Of a DNA stretch of 64,000 nt, positions 57,957 through 64,000 are shown piece after piece; the stretch's first letter is position 1, and every line of letters starts with the position of its first letter. The DNA is from OLB7 sp966250335. Lineage in GTDB: Bacteria; Bacteroidota; Ignavibacteria; OLB7. The notes below the pieces were generated by a model, which ran no database searches, was not told where the DNA came from, and worked only from the letters and a program-made list of their open reading frames with translations. The position numbers and the translations under genes are program-made. The stretch is from positions 10,660-74,659 of the forward strand of contig CBINGZ010000028.1 in assembly GCA_966250335.1 (NCBI GenBank), in the 5' to 3' direction.

Positions 57957-58232
57957 TCAGTTCGGGTGCATTGTAAACATGCTATGGATCACCCCGAGTA
58001 CCAGAGGGGAATGAATCGCTTTCTTGAATCGGCAGACGCGAATTGTGGTGCCGTCCGGGATCGCGACAAGATCGCCTTCAGACGGATCGAGATAAGGTTT
58101 GATAATGAGCACTGAATCGGGGGAAACGCCGAATGCGTCAAAGTCGCCGTGAGTGACGGATAGCAGATAGTCTTTTCTAGGATTGTACGAGTATTGATCG
58201 AGCATAACCTTGGGTGAATCGCGACGCATCAT
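57957..58232 (-). CDS. S24/LexA-like domain protein lacking catalytic residues
   Basis: This 91-aa protein aligns with the C-terminal half of LexA/UmuD/CI-type repressors: YLLSVTHGDFDAFGVSPDSVLIIKP corresponds to the segment holding the active-site Ser-Met, and PSEGDLVAIPDGTTIRVCRF to the segment holding the catalytic Lys. The Ser (GDSM-type motif) and the Lys (VKR-type motif) are both replaced here (GDFD, VCR), so self-cleavage seems impossible. It lies 26 bp downstream of the HTH repressor gene. My alignment is by eye. Confidence 0.6.
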   Translation of the reverse strand: MMRRDSPKVMLDQYSYNPRKDYLLSVTHGDFDAFGVSPDSVLIIKPYLDPSEGDLVAIPDGTTIRVCRFKKAIHSPLVLGVIHSMFTMHPN

Positions 58233-58258
58233 AGGTATGGATTTGTCGCTGAAAAGCG

Positions 58259-58645
58259 TTAGGGTGAATTTTCGCCTCCTTCTCCTTCCCCTCGTAAGAT
58301 TGCTTTCATCTCCGTGAGATGATCTTCCAACAACTTTACTTTTTGTGGGTCAAGCAATTCTCCTGTAATTGAAGGTTCATCGTTATTGAGCATCGGCCCT
58401 TTACCTCGTAACCACCAGCGACAGCTTAGACCGACGCTCTCTTCCATTCGAATCAAGACCGCGCCGCCAGGTAAAATGATCTCCCCTGAACGTCCGATTC
58501 TGCCATAGTTAACCAGTTGTGTATAGTTAACCTGGGCTTTGTCGGCGATCTCCTGAAGAGGCATCTTGACCTTCTTCGCAAACTCCCGTAGCCTGTCGAA
58601 GACACCACTATCCCAATCCGCTTCGGCTTTCGCCCCGTCCTTCAT
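58259..58645 (-). CDS. CI-like phage repressor HTH protein
   Basis: This 128-aa protein has an N-terminal helix-turn-helix (RLREFAKKVKMPLQEIADKA followed by VNYTQLVNYGRIGRSG), typical of CI/XRE-type phage repressors. A MEESVGLSCRWWLRGKGPM segment follows, as in Bacteroidota phage CI proteins. It lacks its own S24 domain; that is supplied by the next gene. It is read leftward from the operator region at 58671-58747. Confidence 0.8.
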   Translation of the reverse strand: MKDGAKAEADWDSGVFDRLREFAKKVKMPLQEIADKAQVNYTQLVNYGRIGRSGEIILPGGAVLIRMEESVGLSCRWWLRGKGPMLNNDEPSITGELLDPQKVKLLEDHLTEMKAILRGEGEGGENSP

Positions 58646-58670
58646 CTCAGTCTCCGTTATACCTGGTCTT

Positions 58671-58747
58671 ATTGCTTAGAACATATAACGCTTGCATTAT
58701 CATTGGTCTAAACCATATATTGCAGTGCGCTACATTGTTAGAACAAT
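58671..58747. promoter_or_regulatory. Triple operator of the repressor/early gene switch
   Basis: Three similar dyad-like sites lie between the divergent repressor and early genes: ATTGCTTAGAACATAT (58671), ATTGGTCTAAACCAT (58702) and the perfect palindrome ATTGTTAGAACAAT (58734). Spacings are 31 and 32 bases, about three helical turns. A rightward promoter candidate, TTGCAT at 58692-58697 and TATATT at 58716-58721 (18-base spacer), overlaps the middle site. Confidence 0.7.
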
Positions 58748-58768
58748 AATAATCTAAGGAGAAGTCTG

Positions 58769-58996
58769 GTGAGAACCAAACGACAAGTATCGAAGGGAAT
58801 ACCAGGTCGCCGCCCGAAAGATGATGATGATCGGCTCGGCCCCCTTACAATGACTGCAAACGCGAAGGATCGCGCCATTATCAAAGCTCTTATCCAGGAC
58901 GAAGGGTTTGAAACGAACTGTGATGCATTGCGCCATGTCTTCAGGACTCATCCGAAGGTCAAGAAGCTAGTCTCTCAGCTAGGGATTGTCTACTAA
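58769..58996 (+). CDS. Small ribbon-helix-helix-like protein
   Basis: This 75-aa protein starts at GTG with AAGGAG seven bases upstream. The core (PLTMTANAKDRAIIKALIQD, then GFETNCDALRHVFRTHPKV) fits a ribbon-helix-helix DNA-binding fold. Its position as the first rightward gene next to the operator is where Cro sits in lambda-like phages. No name can be given. Confidence 0.65.
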   Translation: MRTKRQVSKGIPGRRPKDDDDRLGPLTMTANAKDRAIIKALIQDEGFETNCDALRHVFRTHPKVKKLVSQLGIVY

Positions 58997-59120
58997 GACC
59001 GATCACCTCACAACTCTACGGAAGTCATCAGCATTGCAAGGAAACGCCCCGGCTTCAGAAGTCGGAGGCCGGGGCTCCTATTGCCGGTCAGAAATCGAAT
59101 CATAGAAAGGTGTAGATCGG

Positions 59121-59486
59121 ATGTCTGATTCTCGTCTCTATCCTTGCCACGTGGAACGCGACTATATCACGGCGATACGCTTGTCTGTCGCACAAAAAAT
59201 CATCGGGTGCTCGAAGGCCACCTTGTACGCCCTCCGGAAAGAGGGAGTTCTCTTCACATGGCCGGTTACGCCAGGTGGAAGAGAACATCGAACCTCGCCC
59301 GGTCATGCTCTCGACGCGCGCGATCGACTGAGAAAGAAACCGTCTCAGAAGAATGAGAAACCGAATAAGCGTCCTCCAGCTGAATCGACAGGGAAAACTT
59401 CTCCATGTCTGGATTCGAATCTCCCGCACAATCAACGTGACTTGTCCAACTATCTCTTTGGTAGCTCATGCCAGCAACGAAGCTGA
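59121..59486 (+). CDS. Excisionase-like HTH protein
   Basis: This 121-aa protein has an excisionase/MerR-like helix-turn-helix at about residues 20-65 (RLSVAQKIIGCSKATLYALRKEG followed by PVTPGGREHRTSP). A charged low-complexity tail follows. Such proteins steer integrase towards excision. Its 3' end overlaps the replication gene by 19 bp in another frame. Confidence 0.65.
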   Translation: MSDSRLYPCHVERDYITAIRLSVAQKIIGCSKATLYALRKEGVLFTWPVTPGGREHRTSPGHALDARDRLRKKPSQKNEKPNKRPPAESTGKTSPCLDSNLPHNQRDLSNYLFGSSCQQRS

Positions 59487-60550
59487 ACATCATCCCCTGG
59501 GAGCCGATAGGGGGACCGGAGGACAATCCACCGTCGAAGGAACGGCGTACAGCCTCTCCGCACCGAACCGACACTTCGTCAATGTACTGTTATCCCGCAA
59601 CGGACAACTGTCATCGAGACCATCTCCGGTATGCTCAACTCTTGAAAGAGTCACAGGGGGTACCATATTCGTTCGAAGCTGCTTGCGTGTCCGTCATGCT
59701 GGATGAAGACCGGGGGACGATCAAGGGGAAGAGGGACTATGAGAGGATCTGGGGTTGGTCGGAAAAGACGGTGCGGTACTACTGGATGGAGATCCTCCAG
59801 ACCGTTCAGGATTGGCGCACGGCCTTTGGAAAATGGGGCCGAAATCCGGGCGATCATGAGTCGATCGGAGGGCGATTCAAGGGCGACAAACAGCCGGATA
59901 CTCATTCATTTTCGACGGACAGGGGCGACACTAGGACGATTGAAGGGCGAGACAAGGACGAGCATACTATACCATACTCAGATTCAAACTCAAATGATTC
60001 TCTTTTATCGTCGCCTTTGGGCTCCGATGAACTCAGTTCCAGGAAACAGGGAGAAAAGCAAGGGAGCAAGAAGAATGCGACCGCCGAAGATATTCGACTT
60101 GCACGGTTGCTGGCCGACCTGATCCGAGCCAACGATACCGGAGCCAAGGAGCCGAAGGTTGAGAAGTGGGCGGAGGATATCGAGAAATGCCGTAGGATCG
60201 ACAAACGATCTTACGATGAAATCGAACGGCTGATCCGTTGGTCCCAGGCTGACCCTTTCTGGCGGTCGAACATCCTCTCGGCAAAGAAGTTCCGTGAACA
60301 GTTCGGCCGGTTGAAGCTCCAGTCGGAGGCGAAAGCCTCATCGCAACAGGCAAGAACTCCATCCTCTGACACGAGCAATCTGTGGTACATCATGCCGTAT
60401 CAAACCGCCTTGGCTGAGGCTGCCAAGCTCCGTTACGACGGCCTGCCGTCCTCCTGGGCACGTTTCACGGGACCGGACGGGAAGGTTCATTTCGTAAAGC
60501 CCGAACATCTGTCCCGCCCGATTCCAGAAAGTTATACGAGGATACAGTGA
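59468..60550 (+). CDS. Phage replication initiation / replisome organizer-like protein
   Basis: This 360-aa protein has an N-terminal winged-helix-like segment (GKRDYERIWGWSEKTVRYYWMEIL), typical of phage replisome organizers, and a Ser/Asp-rich linker. The C-terminal region (residues 200-290) has LADLIRANDTGAK and SYDEIERLIRWSQADPFWR, resembling DnaD/DnaT-type helicase-loading segments. It is followed, with a 4-bp overlap (GTGA), by the DnaB gene, the usual partner. Assignment is by context and weak motifs. Confidence 0.65.
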   Translation: MPATKLNIIPWEPIGGPEDNPPSKERRTASPHRTDTSSMYCYPATDNCHRDHLRYAQLLKESQGVPYSFEAACVSVMLDEDRGTIKGKRDYERIWGWSEKTVRYYWMEILQTVQDWRTAFGKWGRNPGDHESIGGRFKGDKQPDTHSFSTDRGDTRTIEGRDKDEHTIPYSDSNSNDSLLSSPLGSDELSSRKQGEKQGSKKNATAEDIRLARLLADLIRANDTGAKEPKVEKWAEDIEKCRRIDKRSYDEIERLIRWSQADPFWRSNILSAKKFREQFGRLKLQSEAKASSQQARTPSSDTSNLWYIMPYQTALAEAAKLRYDGLPSSWARFTGPDGKVHFVKPEHLSRPIPESYTRIQ

Positions 60551-61962
60551 GGAACCGTTCTCGAGTCAACAACGAAAGCATGATTCCCGAAATCGATATC
60601 CTCCCGCATGTAAGCGAAGTCGAACAAGCCGTCCTCGGTGCCGTCCTTGTGGACAACACGGTATGGGACGATGTCGCCGCGCTTCTGACTCCGGACACCT
60701 TCTTCCAGCGAAGGAACCAGATCGTGTTCCAGGCGATGCAAACCTTACGTCAAGGTGGAAGCCCGATCGATCTTATCTCTCTCCATGCCGAACTCAACAA
60801 GAGGGGTCAGGTGAAGGAGATCGGCGGGCCTCATTACCTCTCCGTTCTGAGCGCTGTAACCCCGTCGGCAGGACGGGTTGCACATCATGCCCGGCTGGTC
60901 GTAGAAGCTGCATTGAAGCGAGAAGTCATACGGACCGCTTCGGTCATGCTGGCAAGAGCACAGGAGCCCGGAGGCGATGCATTCGAGCTTATCGACTATC
61001 TCGGTGCCGAGGCAACCCGGCTGGCGGAACGGAGGATCGGGCGTGGTGGTCGTCGATTCTCTACGATCATCGGCGACTTGATGCAGCGGATCGATACCCT
61101 TGCATCGATCAAGCCGGGTCAGATTCTCGGCATATCGACCGGCCTCTATGACGTCGATAGACTCATTGGAGGATTCCAGAAGGGGAATCTGTATGTGGTC
61201 GCCGGACGTCCCGGCATGGGGAAGACGGCGATGCTGGTACTGATTGCGAAGGCTGCCGCAAAGGGAGGGCATGGTGTTGGGATCATTTCTCTCGAGATGG
61301 ACGACGTCCAGCTTGTCGGGCGCGCCGTGGCAGACGACGCTGGCGTTTCGGCTCATAAACTCTCCGTAGGGGGATTCGATGATAGTGACCTTCACAACCT
61401 GATAGGGGCGATATCGGGGTTACACGACCTCCCGATATTCGTCAACGATACTCCGGCCCTCTCATTGAACGAGATTCGAGCTGAGGCCCGATTGATGGTT
61501 CGACGGGATAACGTCGGTATCCTGCTTGTGGACTATCTGCAGTTGATGTCAGAAAAGGGGCAGGAGAACAGGGCTGCTGAAATCTCCACGATTGCACGAG
61601 GGTTGAAGAATCTTGCGAAAGAGCTTCAGATTCCAGTTGTCGCGCTGGCACAGTTAAATCGATCTGTCGAAAGCAGGCCGGACAAGAGACCTCAGCTTTC
61701 CGATCTCAAAGAGTCGGGTGGTATTGAAGAGGCCAGCGATGTCGTCGCGTTCATCCATCGGCCAGAATACTATGGGATCACTGTCGATGAGGATAATAGA
61801 TCAACGGCAGGCATGGCCGAGATCCTTGTGAAGAAGAATAGGCACGGACCGACGAAGGATATTCGTGTGCGGTATGTCGCCGACTATATGCGATTTGAGA
61901 ATCTCGCGATCGGCCATAATCTTCCTCCATACCCTTACAACGCCAAAGATAGACCGTTCTAA
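60547..61962 (+). CDS. Replicative DNA helicase, DnaB-like
   Basis: This 471-aa protein has the DnaB N-terminal domain (PHVSEVEQAVLGAVL). The RecA-like helicase domain has Walker A VVAGRPGMGKTAML near residue 218, SLEMDDVQL, Walker B VGILLVDYLQLM near 325 and the KNRHGPTKDIRV motif near the C-terminus. It is a phage-type paralogue distinct from the host enzyme. GTG 60547 overlaps the previous stop; ATG 60580 is an alternative start. Confidence 0.94.
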   Translation: MRNRSRVNNESMIPEIDILPHVSEVEQAVLGAVLVDNTVWDDVAALLTPDTFFQRRNQIVFQAMQTLRQGGSPIDLISLHAELNKRGQVKEIGGPHYLSVLSAVTPSAGRVAHHARLVVEAALKREVIRTASVMLARAQEPGGDAFELIDYLGAEATRLAERRIGRGGRRFSTIIGDLMQRIDTLASIKPGQILGISTGLYDVDRLIGGFQKGNLYVVAGRPGMGKTAMLVLIAKAAAKGGHGVGIISLEMDDVQLVGRAVADDAGVSAHKLSVGGFDDSDLHNLIGAISGLHDLPIFVNDTPALSLNEIRAEARLMVRRDNVGILLVDYLQLMSEKGQENRAAEISTIARGLKNLAKELQIPVVALAQLNRSVESRPDKRPQLSDLKESGGIEEASDVVAFIHRPEYYGITVDEDNRSTAGMAEILVKKNRHGPTKDIRVRYVADYMRFENLAIGHNLPPYPYNAKDRPF

Positions 61963-61970
61963 AAACATCG

Positions 61971-62222
61971 ATGAACAAGCACCACAATTCGAAAACCGAA
62001 GGAGGGATGACATCGATACAGCCAGGTCATAGCTCTCCCCGGAGCATTGGAGCCTGTGAAGTGCGTGTGGTCGCCAGCCGTTTGATCCTCACAATCGAAG
62101 GAATGGAATCCGTGCGCCTGGAACCGTCAGAGGCCAGAAGACTTGCAAAGGTTCTGAGGCGACAGGCGGATGTATCGGAACGGCATGGTCGCGAGCTTCG
62201 GGCCTATGCCCGGAAATCATAG
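61971..62222 (+). CDS. Small hypothetical protein
   Basis: This 83-aa protein has a short beta region (RVVASRLILTIEGMES) and a basic helix (SEARRLAKVLRRQADVSERHG). I recognise no family. It lies 8 bp after the helicase gene and ends before an AT-rich gap, and AAGGAGGGATG lies nearby. Confidence 0.5.
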   Translation: MNKHHNSKTEGGMTSIQPGHSSPRSIGACEVRVVASRLILTIEGMESVRLEPSEARRLAKVLRRQADVSERHGRELRAYARKS

Positions 62223-62308
62223 CTGATGATTTAGCGAAGTCCATGTAGACGAGTATACTGTAGAAGACTTGTTGCTGAGTCCGTTATCATTAACCTAAAC
62301 AACACAAC

Positions 62309-62584
62309 GTGAACGATCTGTTATTACTGCTAGAGCCGGAGGATCTCACTCTGGATATGCGAATTATCGCGGACAGTTGTGGAATGGAAGTCGCAATCTC
62401 ACTGTTGAAGAACCTTGCTGGTGGTAGATACTATATTCCGCATCCTACATCATTGGATAAGCTTATGGAGCGATATGTCTCGAAGGACGCAAAGAATACT
62501 GACGTTCGAGTGATTGCCGCGAGACTTGGGGTTACAGAAGGATGTATTAGAAAATACCTATCGCGTACCCGAGTGGAAAGGTAA
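62309..62584 (+). CDS. Mor-like transcription activator
   Basis: This 91-aa protein fits the Mor/C activator family of phage Mu. It has an acidic N-terminus, GMEVAISLLKNLAGGRYYIPHP (compare the GGQxxYIPK segment of Mor) and a C-terminal HTH (RVIAARLGVTEGCIRKYLSR). It probably activates a middle or late promoter of the element. Confidence 0.65.
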   Translation: MNDLLLLLEPEDLTLDMRIIADSCGMEVAISLLKNLAGGRYYIPHPTSLDKLMERYVSKDAKNTDVRVIAARLGVTEGCIRKYLSRTRVER

Positions 62585-62646
62585 GAGCAAGGAGAGAAAT
62601 TGCCGAATGTATGAAGCGTTGGGCTTTCCAAAAAATACAAGTTAGA

Positions 62647-63975
62647 TTAATCGGGGATTCTTTGTAAATCCTCATTCGGCAAAACCCATGAAACTCTTAT
62701 TCTGTTAATGCGTCCCTCTTTGCCAATGCGAATAAGGGCTTCTGTAGCGTTAGATGCTATCTTTGACATCTGTTCGGAAGCATTAATAATCCCTCGAAAG
62801 TGTAGGCACCAGTTAACTGCGTTGCGAACCAAAGCAGGGTCGAAGTTCTTAAAAGCGTTATAATAGTCATCTACGCTTCCTCCTGAAACTATGTCTAGTT
62901 CCTTGTTGGTATACCCATTCTTCTGCGTAATAGATAATAGAGTGTCGTTAAAAGTGTTAGTGTGATGAAGTTGGCTATATGCTTCATTGAATTTTGTTAT
63001 TAGCTGTTGGTCTTTAACCTCATCGCGAAATGCGTAGTTGCTTACGTCAAACAAGTGTGCCTTGGATGAGTTCTGCTCTATGAAGCTATCAATGGCATCG
63101 TTTGCGATATTATCGCGGTCTAATTTTCTTAGGATGTCAACCATATTGCTTAGGTCGTTTATGGAGACATGCTCTATGTTCCTATCAAATGCCGTAGTGA
63201 GAGTCTTGACGAACTCTTCCTCGTTGAGATCGAACCCTCGAAGAAGGTTCCAAGCGCTCTCTAATTCTTTCTGCTTGATAGACTGCTTAACATCAGGTTC
63301 TGCCTCCGATAGGAGTACGTTTAACTTCTCTGTGCTATAATAGCCTACATCAATGTATTCCCCTAGATATAGATCCAGTTCGTCGGTATGGGACCATCCG
63401 TAGTCTCGTAGGAGGTTAAGCCAAGCCTTTTCTTCGTCAGGAAGCTTGTCCTTGAACAACCTGGCAAGAATAGAAGATCGAAAACCTAAGACATAGGAAA
63501 GAGGAGGCTTTATGGGACTGTCTCCCTCTTTACACCAGCTAAGCAAAACGATTGAGGCGGTTACACGCTTTGCTAACTCTAGATCAAATGGAAGTAAAGC
63601 CTTGTCGATTTCTTCCAGACGTCTTGTGATTCTTTGTAATATCCTAATATTCTGAATGTTTAACTTGGTGCAGAACTCCTCTAATAGTTTAAAGTATTTG
63701 TGATCCTGGCTGATTACACAGCTGAGGCACTCACGAGGGGATTGTTGGAATAATAGCGTAATATCTACAACCTTGTCTTGGTGTTTCTCATACTCAATTG
63801 ATGCCTCATGATCCAGAGCATCATTGTTGAGAATTATTGCTATCTTGCAGTTTCGCTGTTCTTTTAGTAAGGAAATGATGCCGAAAATGTCCTTAAGTTT
63901 TAATCCATCTCCTTTCCTTTCTAAGTCATCGAAAACAATGAGGGTATCTGTTTGGTCCCGCGATATAGTGGTATA
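62647..63975 (-). pseudogene. KAP-like P-loop NTPase, broken or partial
   Basis: On the minus strand the frame is open for 442 codons between an in-frame TAA at 63976-63978 and the stop at 62647. It contains no ATG, GTG or TTG until a TTG at 63546. The missing 5' part is highly protein-like: a Walker B LIVFDDLER, then ISLLKEQRNCKIAIILNNDAL, matching KAP-family and related membrane-linked or defence NTPases. Walker A should lie further upstream, outside the window. Either the gene is interrupted at 63976 or the coding frame changes there. The C-terminal 300 residues are helical without known motifs. The sequence is strongly AT-rich. Confidence 0.6.
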
Positions 63976-64000
63976 TTATACCGGAATATACGGAGAGACA

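Larger units (their letters stand above)
56414..64000. mobile_element. Integrated phage or phage-satellite element at tRNA-Lys
   Basis: Immediately after tRNA-Lys come a tyrosine integrase pointing towards the tRNA, a leftward repressor pair, an operator region, and rightward early genes (RHH, excisionase-like, replisome organizer, DnaB, Mor-like activator), followed by a leftward NTPase gene. This is the classical early region of a temperate phage or satellite. The right end and any head/tail genes lie beyond the window, so size and class are unknown. The region is markedly less GC-rich than the host, especially after about 62,240. Confidence 0.8.

Overview
The window is GC-rich chromosomal DNA from a member of the Bacteroidota/Chlorobiota (FCB) group. 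The main evidence is a gingipain-type C25 protease resembling the type IX secretion sortase PorU, with a C-terminal FlgD/T9SS-like domain. A TonB-dependent receptor, many SPII lipoproteins and a GAF-domain protein of a type I associate with Bacteroidota support this. Many genes have clear Shine-Dalgarno sequences (AGGAG-like), which is unusual for classical Bacteroidia and points towards a Chlorobi/Ignavibacteria/Kapaibacteria-like lineage. The exact taxon is inference.

Layout. 1-2.5 kb: two tandem paralogous propeller-like proteins, one cut by the left edge and the other N-truncated and frameshifted by an 11-bp tandem duplication. 2.6-8.6 kb: typA/bipA, a large GAF protein, a YjbR-like protein, an EVE/PUA-like protein and a DinB-like protein. 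8.7-12.9 kb (minus strand): a two-gene module (small lipoprotein plus outer-membrane barrel protein) repeated three times in tandem, with a relic of a further copy between two modules. 13.2-21.9 kb: a compact run of overlapping genes encoding a YdeP-type molybdopterin oxidoreductase, a FIST sensor protein, a PAS histidine kinase, a receiver, an NtrC-type sigma-54 activator, a lipoprotein and TrmO. 22-31 kb: an envelope protein, TruC, an alpha-carbonic anhydrase, a cyclophilin, pyrophosphatase, a YheT-like hydrolase, a VWA lipoprotein and an acyl-CoA ligase, several separated by strong hairpin terminators. 31-38 kb: a PIG-L deacetylase, a cyclic-nucleotide-gated K+ channel, a TonB receptor, a multi-TM protein and a CPBP protease. 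38-41 kb: the oxidative pentose-phosphate operon gnd-zwf-pgl, preceded by a degenerate tRNA-like element. 41-44 kb: a ComEA-like protein, rsmD, coaD and a 3'-5' exonuclease. 44-47.8 kb (minus strand): a VOC/ArsR/AHSA1/UvrA-like cassette with a perfect inverted-repeat operator candidate. 48-56.3 kb: the PorU-like sortase, a methyltransferase, an MthK-like K+ channel and dxs.

56.3-64 kb is an integrated element sitting directly downstream of tRNA-Lys(TTT). In order it carries: a tyrosine integrase; a two-gene repressor (an HTH protein plus a separate S24-like protein that appears to have lost its catalytic residues); an operator region with three similar sites about 31-32 bp apart; early genes to the right (a ribbon-helix-helix-like protein, an excisionase-like HTH protein, a replisome organizer and a DnaB helicase); and a Mor-like activator. 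It ends at the right edge in an AT-rich KAP-like P-loop NTPase reading frame that has no start codon and is closed by an in-frame stop 23 bases from the edge. It looks like a temperate phage or phage satellite with a possible defence cargo gene.

The most original signals are the tripled lipoprotein/barrel module with its relic, the tRNA-Lys element with its split repressor and NTPase cargo, and the UvrA-like/ArsR resistance-type cassette. No CRISPR array or rRNA gene was seen.
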